From positions 159,710 through 223,709 of the forward strand of contig CAZIZT010000003.1 in assembly GCA_964544085.1 (NCBI GenBank): a DNA stretch of 64,000 nt. Direction: 5' to 3'. Below the pieces are notes generated by a model, which did not search any database, had not been told where the DNA came from, and saw only the letters and a program-made list of their open reading frames with translations. The translations under genes and the position numbers were made by a program. Position 1 is the stretch's first letter. Every line of letters starts with the position of its first letter. The DNA is from CAZIZT01 sp964544085. GTDB lineage: Bacteria; Campylobacterota_A; Desulfurellia; Desulfurellales; Hippeaceae. Below are positions 1 to 7,751 of the stretch, in pieces.

Positions 1-13
1 TCTGCTCAAACCT

Positions 14-352
14 GTGACAACGCCCATGCTTGCTGCCAAGCCCCTTGTGCTGGTCTATAAACCATCCTGTTCGCACTGTGAGCGTGTGATTGAAGAAGCA
101 AGAAGGAAGCATGTGAATATCTATACAGTAAACGCTGATACCTGTCTTCCTTTTCTGAAAAGCTTAAATATCAATGAGGTGCCTGTATTGATTGTTAATC
201 GCAAAGGCGAGAAGAGAATAATAATAGGTGAGGATAACATACTCAACTACATGTTTTCACACAGGAACAGTTCGGGTACACAGGTCTACATGCCGCTATT
301 TGACAAAAAAGAGGGCGGAGGTTTTTGCACGCTCAATGGAAAGTGCGACTGA
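14..352 (+). CDS. Thioredoxin/glutaredoxin-like protein, probably 5'-truncated by the window edge
   Basis: The first half has a thioredoxin-fold pattern: a hydrophobic strand followed by CSHC (a CxxC redox motif), a helix, a second strand and a cis-proline-like segment (EVPVLIV). Such proteins reduce or exchange disulfides. The C-terminal tail carries another cysteine pair, CTLNGKC, just before the stop, which is unusual and could be a second redox or metal site. The first possible start is GTG at 14, but the frame is open to the window edge and no ribosome binding site is visible, so the true start may lie outside. The next gene converges from the other strand 17 bases away. The fold is fairly secure; the partner and pathway are unknown. 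Confidence 0.6.
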   Translation: MTTPMLAAKPLVLVYKPSCSHCERVIEEARRKHVNIYTVNADTCLPFLKSLNINEVPVLIVNRKGEKRIIIGEDNILNYMFSHRNSSGTQVYMPLFDKKEGGGFCTLNGKCD

Positions 353-369
353 TCCCCGCCCGTGGTTGT

Positions 370-987
370 TTAACCCACTATTTCTTTGATCGATTTAAGT
401 AGTTCGGCAGGCGAAGCTATCTGTTCCGGTAGTTGTTCCACTACCTGCTCTGTATCCATATTCTTTATTCGTTTTAAGTCCGAAAACCGTTGCCTTAGCT
501 GCTGTTTTGTGACAGGAAAACGCAGTCCCCTGATGCGGACAAGGACCTCAATGGGCCACTCTATATCCAGAGCTCTACTGAACTCTTCATAAAGCTCGGC
601 GAGAAACGGTATATGTTCCCTTCCGGCTTTTATCTCTTCGTATGCCCATTTGGCAAGTGCACCAGCAATATGGGTTCTTTTCTCTTCGTTTTCTTGATCA
701 AGCTCATCTTTCTGTATGCGTTTTTTGAGCGCTTCTACATCAGCCCTTAGCGTATTGCGAACACTTTGCGTAGATATCCCAAGCTCTGACGCTATCTCGT
801 CTGCACTTTTGCCGTGACTGTTCATCACCACGATGTAGGCTGCTTGAAGCATGCTTGGTAACCACGTTAGGTTTCTTTTGTGTATAAGCTCCCTGATGCC
901 TCCGAGCAGATCTATAGCTTTTAGGAAAACCCTCAAAACCTCACCTTCAGGATTTGCAACTTTCATCTGGCTTTCGGTTAATATCAT
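370..987 (-). CDS. Near-KaiC HTH regulatory protein, partner of the adjacent KaiC-like ATPase
   Basis: A 205-residue soluble protein with a helix-turn-helix-like segment around residues 58-92 (KSADEIASELGISTQSVRNT), followed by a charged helix. The layout matches my memory of the 'near-KaiC' probable regulatory domain family (TIGR03879), whose members sit beside archaeal-type KaiC-like ATPases. Its start overlaps the stop of the KaiC-like gene by 4 bases, so the two are translationally coupled and likely work together. It may bind DNA under control of the ATPase; that is inference. No signal peptide or membrane segment is seen. Confidence 0.65.
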   Translation of the reverse strand: MILTESQMKVANPEGEVLRVFLKAIDLLGGIRELIHKRNLTWLPSMLQAAYIVVMNSHGKSADEIASELGISTQSVRNTLRADVEALKKRIQKDELDQENEEKRTHIAGALAKWAYEEIKAGREHIPFLAELYEEFSRALDIEWPIEVLVRIRGLRFPVTKQQLRQRFSDLKRIKNMDTEQVVEQLPEQIASPAELLKSIKEIVG

Positions 988-1856
988 TTTTTCTCACCTC
1001 CCGTTAGTTTTTGTAGTGGTAAACCTATTGCGATTGTGCCATTTGGTTTTATCTCCATAAGATGCGTTGACGTGTCGTGTGCGCACATGCGGCAACCGTC
1101 TATTCTAAAAAGCCTTACTGTTTCGCCAATAGGTAGAGAATACATGCGTTGCTTATAGGTGGAGTCGATGGTTTCCTTAAACAGCACCATTGTGCCATCA
1201 ACAATATGGGATACAGCGTATCCGCCCGCTGACTCCGCCGAAAATTCCTCGTGGCTTGAGCGTTTCTGTGTGACAAGTAGCGCTGTTTGGTACCACTTTT
1301 TCAGAAAGTTATAGATAGGCCTAATGATTGCTCTTGCCTGCATTTCCCTGTGTTCGTATAGGCCGGTAAGCGAATCGATCACGACTGTTTTTGTTTTGTA
1401 GGTTCGTATTACATGGGCTATTGTGTCAAGCAGAGAAATATGATCCTCCCTTAAAGCGGCATGGCTTGCAGCATCTACAATTATGATGTTCTGATCGAGT
1501 TTGTCGTCGGGTACACCCGTGGCTTTGGCGCGTTGCTTTAATGCTGCTGCCACAAATTCAGCTGGTGTCTCTACGCTAATGAATATTACTTTTTCGTCCA
1601 AGGAGGCTCTGTGTAGGGCAAACTGCTCCACAAGAAGGCTTTTACCGGTATCGGGCACACCTGTTACGTTCATAACGCAGTAGCGCGGTATACCTCCAAG
1701 CGGAACAGTTATAGGTTCTGATTCTCTTTCTTTAATTGTGTAGAAGAGTTCGTCGAGGCCTTCAATACCTGTCTCCACTGGTTCGATTTTGGGTATCTTT
1801 GATTGCAGGTCTGGTATTCTATAGATACTCTCCATAACTGCTCTGTTTGCTACCAT
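984..1856 (-). CDS. KaiC-like RecA-superfamily ATPase
   Basis: A 290-residue single-domain KaiC/RecA-like ATPase. Walker A is GVPDTGKS (residues 66-73), and a Walker B-like strand TVVID followed by Ser sits at 157-162. Near the C-terminus is CRMCAH...H (Cys255, Cys258, His260, His265), which could bind a metal. The N-terminal segment TGIEGLDEL is typical of KaiC-family proteins, which act in signalling or regulation rather than recombination. The start is well supported by AAAAGGAGGA four bases upstream of ATG. It lacks the second ATPase domain of cyanobacterial clock KaiC. It resembles archaeal single-domain KaiC proteins (TIGR03880/TIGR03881 type) and is coupled to the near-KaiC gene downstream. 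Confidence 0.75.
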   Translation of the reverse strand: MVANRAVMESIYRIPDLQSKIPKIEPVETGIEGLDELFYTIKERESEPITVPLGGIPRYCVMNVTGVPDTGKSLLVEQFALHRASLDEKVIFISVETPAEFVAAALKQRAKATGVPDDKLDQNIIIVDAASHAALREDHISLLDTIAHVIRTYKTKTVVIDSLTGLYEHREMQARAIIRPIYNFLKKWYQTALLVTQKRSSHEEFSAESAGGYAVSHIVDGTMVLFKETIDSTYKQRMYSLPIGETVRLFRIDGCRMCAHDTSTHLMEIKPNGTIAIGLPLQKLTGGEKK

Positions 1857-1871
1857 TTACTCCTCCTTTTA

Positions 1872-1896
1872 AACTTGAGTATGATACTATCAAGTT
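1872..1896. promoter_or_regulatory. Palindromic candidate operator before the KaiC-like gene
   Basis: Arms AACTTGA (1872-1878) and TCAAGTT (1890-1896) are perfect inverted repeats and flank a smaller inverted pair, GTAT/ATAC. The element ends one base from the ribosome binding site of the leftward KaiC-like gene, so it could be an operator or a 5'-UTR hairpin. The downstream near-KaiC HTH protein is an obvious candidate ligand, by inference only. Confidence 0.4.
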
Positions 1897-1974
1897 CACC
1901 ATCTATTATATGCCACTTTGCAATTCTGGCAACTCGTGGCAGGCGCGGACGAATCTGCTTGTAAATTTTTAAAT

Positions 1975-2000
1975 CTTTGTGGTAAAATTTTTTTACAAAG
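1975..2000. repeat. AT-rich inverted repeat upstream of butyrate kinase
   Basis: CTTTGT (1975-1980) and ACAAAG (1995-2000) form an inverted repeat, extended by TAAAA/TTTTA with a small bulge. It lies between the divergent KaiC-like and butyrate kinase genes, about 20 bases before the likely kinase start. It could be an operator for the HTH-cupin-Ptb protein encoded downstream or a leader hairpin. Confidence 0.35.
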
Positions 2001-2021
2001 CAAATCAATGGGGTGTTGCAG

Positions 2022-3095
2022 TTGAATGTATTGGCTATCGATCCTGGTTCAACAAGCACAAAGATAGGCGCTTGGCTTAACGGTGAGCTTACAAAAAGCA
2101 CCATTTACCATCCAAAGGAATTGATAGATGCTTTCGATGACATACCATCGCAGAAGGGTATGCGGCTTCAAGCTATAAGGGAGTTTCTTGCGAAAAATCA
2201 AATGGACAATGTGGAGTTTGACGCTGTAGTTGGCAGGGGTGGTCTCATCAGGCCCTTAAGAAGCGGTGTGTATGAGGTCAATTCTGCTATGCTTAAGGAC
2301 TTAAATAAGGGCTACAATGGTCAGCATGCATCCAATCTGGGGGGCATTTTAGCCAGTGAGCTGGCCAGGATATACGGATGTAAAGCTTTCATTGTAGATC
2401 CTGTTGTTGTGGACGAGATGGATAGGATTGCGCGTTATTCTGGCTTGAGACAGATAGAAAGACGGAGCATTTTCCACGCATTGAATCAGAAAGCTGTTGC
2501 TCGTAGAGCTGCTGATAGGCTGGGCAAAAGATACGAAGATGTGAACCTTATTGTGGCGCATTTGGGTGGGGGCATATCTGTAGGATTACACAGGAAGGGC
2601 AGGGTTAGTGATGTGAATAATGCCCTTGATGGTGATGGTCCTTTCGCTGTGAATAGAAGCGGTGGATTGCCTGTGGGTGATTTACTAAAACTCCTTCAAA
2701 GTGGTGAGTATTCGCCACAGCAGCTGAAAGATACAATTAGTAGAGCAGGTGGCGTTTATTCCTACCTTGGAGAGACGGATATGAGAAAGATTGAAAGGAT
2801 GATAGAAGATGGGAATGGGTATGCCAATGAGGTGATTGATGCCATGACATACCAGGTAGCAAAGGAGATAGGTGCTCTTGCTGTTGCGGCAGCAGGATCC
2901 ATTGATGGGGTAGTGCTTACAGGCGGTTTGGCAAAAAGCAATATGATAGTTGAAAGAATAAAAAATAGGGTAGCTTTTATAGCCAGGGTTTTTGTGTTCC
3001 CCGGTGAGTTTGAACTTGAGGCTCTAATTGAAGCCTCTTTGAGGGCTCTTGAGGGTAAAGAGCCGATAAGAACCTATCCGGACAAGGAGAATTGA
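2022..3095 (+). CDS. buk: Butyrate kinase (branched-chain or short-chain fatty acid kinase)
   Basis: An acetokinase-family enzyme that interconverts butyrate (or a related short or branched acid) and its acyl phosphate with ATP. The N-terminal phosphate-binding segment is LAIDPGSTSTK, AHLGGGIS lies mid-protein, and GVVLTGGLAKS near the end is a second nucleotide-binding motif. The length of about 357 residues fits the family. I prefer TTG at 2022: it lies six bases after a GGGGTG ribosome-binding-like site and gives the usual short N-terminus. GTG at 2013 is the alternative. The stop overlaps the start of the phosphotransbutyrylase fusion (TGATG), so the pair forms a coupled Ptb-Buk route between acyl-CoA and acid plus ATP. 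Confidence 0.9.
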   Translation: MNVLAIDPGSTSTKIGAWLNGELTKSTIYHPKELIDAFDDIPSQKGMRLQAIREFLAKNQMDNVEFDAVVGRGGLIRPLRSGVYEVNSAMLKDLNKGYNGQHASNLGGILASELARIYGCKAFIVDPVVVDEMDRIARYSGLRQIERRSIFHALNQKAVARRAADRLGKRYEDVNLIVAHLGGGISVGLHRKGRVSDVNNALDGDGPFAVNRSGGLPVGDLLKLLQSGEYSPQQLKDTISRAGGVYSYLGETDMRKIERMIEDGNGYANEVIDAMTYQVAKEIGALAVAAAGSIDGVVLTGGLAKSNMIVERIKNRVAFIARVFVFPGEFELEALIEASLRALEGKEPIRTYPDKEN

Positions 3096-4585
3096 TGGGT
3101 ATAGGAGAAAATATTCGCAGGATAATGGATGAAAAGCAGCTTGAGATTGCTCAGCTTTCAAGGGTTGCCAATATTCCGGTTGAGACCCTTGAGGAAATTA
3201 TTTCAGGAAAGACCGAACCACTTGCTTCAGAGCTGCTTAAGATAGCAAATGCGCTTGGAGTGGATACAGCAAAACTATTATACGATAGGTCGTTTGAAGA
3301 AAAAAGGGCACTCAAAACAACACCGGCTGAGCGTGTTAGGGTCAAAAGGCGAGACAACTTCAAATACGAAAGCCTTGCCCCTTATTATGCGGGTAAGCAT
3401 ATAGAGCCTTTTTACCTTGAGATTTACAAGACGGATAGGCCCGATTTGAGTCAGCATGAAGGTGAGGAGTTCCACTATGTGCTTGATGGACGAATAAAGA
3501 TGAGGGTGGGCGATGAGGAGTTTATACTTGAAAGCGGTGACTCAATTTATTTTGATTCATCCTTGCCCCATTCCGTTGTTTCTCTTGTGGATGTTTCCCG
3601 TGTAATAGCAGCCATATACAATCCGGGTTCTATGCTTCAGGTAACACGAAGCAAGAAGATGCGAGATTTGATTCAGGCTGCCCGCTATTTGAAAAACAAG
3701 GCTCTTGTTCTCGTCTGTCCTGATGAGACGTCTCTAAGGGCGGTCAATAAGGCGATCGAGGAGGAGATTGTTTCTATAGCCTATCTTGTTGGTTCAAGGA
3801 AACAATTGGAGTCACTGCCGGAGACGCTGCTTGTTTATAAAAAACGCTACGTGTTTGAGTTTGTTGAAAACTCCGCTGAGGATTACGAGCTTCACTGCGC
3901 ATACAGGGGTGTGGAAGTTTTAAAAGAGCATGGTGCGCAGATGATCATGAAAGGAAAGATCAATACTGCTAACTTTCTAAAAGCTATTCTTGATAGGAAA
4001 AAAGGTATACGGCTTATAAGAAGACTTTCGCTTGTAAGCATATTTGAGTTGCCGGGATTGAACAGGCTGGTGTTTCTAACAGATCCTGGCATAAATCCAG
4101 AGCTCTTTGCCGGAAACGACCTGAACACAAGCATAGATATAATTAAAAACGCCATTGATGCAGCAAGGGCAATGGGTGTAGCAAGACCAAAGGTTGCCTT
4201 ACTGGATGCCAATGAAATGCCCTCCAGCAAGATCCCCACAACGCTTTATGAAAAGGAATTATCGCAAATGGACTGGGGTGATGCTGTTGTCTACGGGCCA
4301 TTATCGTATGATCTTGCTCTCTATCCGGAAGCTGTCAAAAAGAAGGGCTTGAAAAACAACCCCGTTGCTGGCAGGGCGGATGTTTTGGTTGTGCCCCATA
4401 TTGAAGGCGGAAATTTTCTTTATAAGGCTTGGGTTATGACCATGGGTGCGGAGGTTGCAAATATTGTGCTTGGCGCTGAGGTGCCTATTATCCTTACATC
4501 CCGCAGCGATAGCGACATGACAAAGTTTCTTACGATCTGTGCAAGCGCTATTTATAGCAACTATTTGCGCTCAAGGAAAGAGTGA
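3095..4585 (+). CDS. HTH-cupin-phosphate butyryltransferase fusion protein
   Basis: This 496-residue protein joins three domains. Residues about 4-62 form an XRE-type helix-turn-helix (QLSRVANIPVETLEEIISGK). Residues about 100-178 form a small cupin barrel with HEGEEFHYVLDG and a later PH pair that could bind a metal or acyl ligand. Residues about 198-490 match phosphate acetyl/butyryltransferases, with MIMKGKINTANFLKAIL, YGPLSYDLAL and NNPVAGRADVLVVPHIEGGN. The last domain would convert butyryl-CoA and phosphate to butyryl phosphate for the adjacent kinase. HTH plus cupin is a common regulator layout, so the protein may sense acyl metabolites and control its own operon; that is inference. 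The start is ATG at 3095 after AAGGAGA. I do not recall a described protein with this layout. Confidence 0.85.
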   Translation: MGIGENIRRIMDEKQLEIAQLSRVANIPVETLEEIISGKTEPLASELLKIANALGVDTAKLLYDRSFEEKRALKTTPAERVRVKRRDNFKYESLAPYYAGKHIEPFYLEIYKTDRPDLSQHEGEEFHYVLDGRIKMRVGDEEFILESGDSIYFDSSLPHSVVSLVDVSRVIAAIYNPGSMLQVTRSKKMRDLIQAARYLKNKALVLVCPDETSLRAVNKAIEEEIVSIAYLVGSRKQLESLPETLLVYKKRYVFEFVENSAEDYELHCAYRGVEVLKEHGAQMIMKGKINTANFLKAILDRKKGIRLIRRLSLVSIFELPGLNRLVFLTDPGINPELFAGNDLNTSIDIIKNAIDAARAMGVARPKVALLDANEMPSSKIPTTLYEKELSQMDWGDAVVYGPLSYDLALYPEAVKKKGLKNNPVAGRADVLVVPHIEGGNFLYKAWVMTMGAEVANIVLGAEVPIILTSRSDSDMTKFLTICASAIYSNYLRSRKE

Positions 4586-4629
4586 TGTTAATATCACGGT
4601 TTCGGCTGGTGAATTTAATAAATGACTAA

Positions 4630-4657
4630 AAATGAAAAATGACTTGATTTTTCATTT
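4630..4657. repeat. Perfect 10-bp AT-rich hairpin upstream of the symporter gene
   Basis: AAATGAAAAA (4630-4639) and TTTTTCATTT (4648-4657) are perfect complements around an 8-base loop. The element sits in the 100-base gap between the phosphotransbutyrylase fusion and the symporter. It could be an operator or a weak transcription barrier. It lacks the GC-rich stem of a strong intrinsic terminator. Confidence 0.4.
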
Positions 4658-4687
4658 GTTAACTGTATAATGGAGGTGAGATTAACA

Positions 4688-6028
4688 ATGGAAGAGGTGC
4701 TGGTTATGGCGTTTGTTCTATCGATATTTGCCGTTTTTCTGGCTATCGGTTTTATCGATTATAGACACTCCAACCACATAAAGGGGTTTGTGCTTGCCGA
4801 CAGGTCGCAGGGTGCGCTGGCAGTTGGGTTATCCTTGTCGGCCACCATTATGGGTGCCTCCTCTACAATAGGAATGGCTGCACTGGTTTGCAGGGTAGGT
4901 TTACCGGGTCTCTGGTGGCTTTTAAGCGGTGTTATAGGCCTGTTAATACTGCATCTTTTTCTTGCAAAGAAAGCCAATATGCTCAACGTTATGACACTTC
5001 CGGAAGCTATGGGTAAATTTTACGGACCCAAAGCGCAGTACTTCAGTGCCATTTTGATTGTTGTAGCATGGAGCGGTATAGTTGCTGCCCAGTTCATAGC
5101 TGCTGGTAAGGTGCTCAGTGTAGTTTCCCATATGGATTATAAAACACTGGTAGTGCTTTCCGGGTTGTTTACGGTGCTCTACACCTTTGTCGGTGGTCAG
5201 TTCAGCGTTTTCAAAACTGACAGAATACAATTTATTATACTGTTTGTTGGTATAGCACTGGTTGTGGCATTTATGGCTTTTAAATTCCATGCACCTAAAG
5301 TTGAATCCACGCTGCTGAGCTTTCCGGTAAATGAGCATTTCAGCATAAAGAAACTTATCCTATTTTTGCTTGTGGTTGGTCTGCCTTATGCGGCTGGTCC
5401 GGATATGTATTCACGTATATTTGCCGCTAAGGATCCAAAAGCTGCACAGGGTGGGGTTCTTATAGCGATAATCGCAATATTGGCATCAGCATTTCTAATA
5501 GGCGCTATAGGTCTGTATGCGCATGTATTTTCGCCAAGTGGAGAAAAGATCTTGATCGTAATGGCTAAATCTGCACTTCCACCTGTGTTGTCCTATCTGT
5601 TTATTGCAGCAATACTCTCGGCTATTGTTTCATCTGCGGACACCTGTCTTCTGTCTGCATCCACCATTCTATCGTTGGATATACTGAAAATGAAATCCGT
5701 TGCCACAATCAGATTGATGGTTGCTGTAATAGGGATAGCATCTATAATGATTGCCCTGTACTACGGTGGCATCATTAAGACACTTCTAATCTCTTACGGC
5801 ATTTATACAGGCAGTGTTGCTGTGCCACTGATAGCTGGATTCTTTAAGGATAAGATTAAAATAGAGAATAAATACGCACTGTTTGCCATCTTTGCTTCAG
5901 CTTTTGTTGCCTTTGTGTTGTCCGCTATGAAGAATGAGTATAGTGGCCTGATCTCCATTATCATTTCGACTGTTTTGCTTTTCATTGGCTATCTGCTTTC
6001 GTCCAGAAAGCCAGTTAGGGCTGCTTAG
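4688..6028 (+). CDS. Sodium:solute symporter family transporter
   Basis: A multi-spanning inner-membrane protein of about 446 residues with roughly 12-13 hydrophobic helices, fitting the sodium:solute symporter (SSS) family. The segment LADRSQGALAVGLSLSATIM after the first helix is typical of the family. The substrate cannot be read; an organic or fatty acid is plausible beside the Buk/Ptb genes, but PutP- and PanF-type substrates also occur in the family. Translation should start at ATG 4688, because GGAGGTGA lies at 4672-4679; an upstream in-frame ATG at 4670 would put that site inside the coding region. The gene overlaps the convergent PAP2 gene by four bases. Confidence 0.8.
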   Translation: MEEVLVMAFVLSIFAVFLAIGFIDYRHSNHIKGFVLADRSQGALAVGLSLSATIMGASSTIGMAALVCRVGLPGLWWLLSGVIGLLILHLFLAKKANMLNVMTLPEAMGKFYGPKAQYFSAILIVVAWSGIVAAQFIAAGKVLSVVSHMDYKTLVVLSGLFTVLYTFVGGQFSVFKTDRIQFIILFVGIALVVAFMAFKFHAPKVESTLLSFPVNEHFSIKKLILFLLVVGLPYAAGPDMYSRIFAAKDPKAAQGGVLIAIIAILASAFLIGAIGLYAHVFSPSGEKILIVMAKSALPPVLSYLFIAAILSAIVSSADTCLLSASTILSLDILKMKSVATIRLMVAVIGIASIMIALYYGGIIKTLLISYGIYTGSVAVPLIAGFFKDKIKIENKYALFAIFASAFVAFVLSAMKNEYSGLISIIISTVLLFIGYLLSSRKPVRAA

Positions 6029-6897
6029 GGTGTATGGGTTTTGGATGTGGATGAAAAGTAGATGTAGCGCGAAACGTAATAAACGATAAATGCAACTATT
6101 AGCCCACTAATTACATCGGCACCGTAATGGTAACGCAAAACCAGTGTTGATAAAAGCAGGGATAGCACGATGGGCAGGATTATAAGTGCTATCTTTTTAT
6201 TTTCATCCTTGAATATAAGCAGGACGAGCACGGATATTTCCGTATGACCACTCGGAAAGCAGTCCTGTTTTATATGCTCCAGTGAGTTTAGAATGGGATG
6301 AACGAAATTGTATATTATGCCACCCTGAATCGGGATCTGTTTTAGGTATGTGAGGCTGTATCGCGGTCCTATTGCCGGCATGATTATATAGCCTATGTAT
6401 GAGATGTAGTAGCCCAGCGAGAGAGCAAAGAGGGCATAGTTGAGCTTCTTGATCTCCTTGCGTGAGTAGAAATAGTAGAGCAGAAACAGGGGAAGGAAGT
6501 AGTACGATAGATAGGCAAGCTGGAGATAGTCTGTTACTCCTTTTATATTCAAAAAGTTTAAAGCAAGTGCAAGGTCTTTGCCAAACAGCAGCCTATCGAT
6601 ATGAATCAGTATATTATCCTTGTTGTGTGGATTGATGAACGGCACAATGTAGCCGAGTGACTCAAAGACAAAACCTATAAAGATGAACGGGTAGAAATAG
6701 CGTAGCATTCTTGTAAAACGCGTATGATTCTCCTTTGCTATAAGGTAGAAAGAGACGATTATAATAAAGGTGTACATGATGATTAAAAATAAGGGATTGG
6801 GTATAACATTGTAGTGAAAAATGATAATCAAGAGCATCAGGCAGTAGAAACCTATGTTTACGTAGTCAAAGAGTCTGATGTTTTCTTTTAAACTCAT
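6025..6897 (-). CDS. PAP2-superfamily membrane phosphatase/phosphotransferase (Aur1/Ipt1-like)
   Basis: A 290-residue polytopic membrane protein. The PAP2 catalytic motifs are CFPSGHTE (motif 2) and LRYHYGADVISG (motif 3), with GPRY in place of the usual first motif. That arrangement and the segment YIIMPAIGPRYSL resemble the PAP2_3 subgroup related to inositol-phosphorylceramide synthases. Such enzymes remove or transfer lipid-linked phosphate groups at the membrane. The gene overlaps the upstream lipid kinase by four bases, so the two likely act in the same lipid pathway. The precise substrate is unknown. Confidence 0.8.
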   Translation of the reverse strand: MSLKENIRLFDYVNIGFYCLMLLIIIFHYNVIPNPLFLIIMYTFIIIVSFYLIAKENHTRFTRMLRYFYPFIFIGFVFESLGYIVPFINPHNKDNILIHIDRLLFGKDLALALNFLNIKGVTDYLQLAYLSYYFLPLFLLYYFYSRKEIKKLNYALFALSLGYYISYIGYIIMPAIGPRYSLTYLKQIPIQGGIIYNFVHPILNSLEHIKQDCFPSGHTEISVLVLLIFKDENKKIALIILPIVLSLLLSTLVLRYHYGADVISGLIVAFIVYYVSRYIYFSSTSKTHTP

Positions 6898-7751
6898 GGT
6901 GCAATAAGATTTATCGGTTTGCTGTCAAGCTCAATAGTGCTTTTGGTGTATCCAAAATAGTCACCGTCTATTTGCACGTGCGCCGCACTGATCCTGATGG
7001 TTTTATCGGTAATTACATGTTTTGCCGGAACAAACTTGTATCTGTGTAGCCCCCCAAATAGTAACGCGTTGTGTACCGGGAGTTCAACCGTTGCATTGGC
7101 GAAAGAGCTGAACATGAGCACATCAAAAAGCGGTTTGTCGAAATCCACGCTGGTAGAAAGTGTAAAGTTGCCAGCGTATTTTCTGATTTTGCTTACTATA
7201 ACCCATCGTGCCCTGAATCTCTCCGAACCAATTTCAATATCAAGTGTATCATGTTTTGCCCTGAAATAGGCATTTATCCCGGCGGCGACGTATGCGAGTT
7301 TTCCGCACTTTTTTTTCAGTCGTTGATTTACCATGAACACGGAGGTTCCGTCAAAACCGACACCTGCCATGAGCAGGAAGCGTCTGCCGTTTATCCTGCC
7401 GGTAAAAGCCCTACGTATGTGCCCATCGATTATGACCCTTGCTGCTTTGCATGGGTCCCTGGGTATGCCTAAATTTAAAGCCATTACATTTGTGGTACCC
7501 GCTGGTAATATGGCAAGTGCACTCAGGCGCAGGGGAGCGTTGACTATTTCGTTTACAATGCCATCCCCACCGTATGCAGCAATCACCCTGTAGTTTTTCG
7601 ATATTCTGTCTGCTATCAGGGTGCCATCCCCGGCGCGCTGCGTAAAGTAAACATCAACGTTATATCCGTGCGATTCGAGTATTAGTTTGACCTGCTTTAG
7701 CTTTTCTGAATCAAACCTCAGTGCATTTGGATTGGCTATAATAGCTATCAT
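6894..7751 (-). CDS. Diacylglycerol/sphingosine kinase-family lipid kinase
   Basis: A 285-residue protein of the DAGK catalytic family (COG1597, LCB5/BmrU-like). The nucleotide-binding motif AAYGGDGIVNEIVN is near residue 60 and LPAGTTNVMALNLGIP follows, both diagnostic. The C-terminal part has the expected IDGDYFG-type segment. It would phosphorylate a lipid alcohol with ATP at the membrane surface. It is coupled by overlaps to the metallo-hydrolase upstream and the PAP2 enzyme downstream, so kinase and phosphatase activities are paired. The substrate (diacylglycerol, sphingoid base or undecaprenol-like) cannot be told from sequence. Confidence 0.85.
   Translation of the reverse strand: MIAIIANPNALRFDSEKLKQVKLILESHGYNVDVYFTQRAGDGTLIADRISKNYRVIAAYGGDGIVNEIVNAPLRLSALAILPAGTTNVMALNLGIPRDPCKAARVIIDGHIRRAFTGRINGRRFLLMAGVGFDGTSVFMVNQRLKKKCGKLAYVAAGINAYFRAKHDTLDIEIGSERFRARWVIVSKIRKYAGNFTLSTSVDFDKPLFDVLMFSSFANATVELPVHNALLFGGLHRYKFVPAKHVITDKTIRISAAHVQIDGDYFGYTKSTIELDSKPINLIAP

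Noticed and set aside
1850..2104. Leftward open frame overlapping butyrate kinase
   Set aside because: It has no recognisable domain, no good ribosome binding site and covers the start of a well-supported gene.
4666..4671. TATAAT as the -10 box of the symporter
   Set aside because: A start seven bases on would fall inside GGAGGTGA and remove the ribosome binding site, so this box is probably not used.
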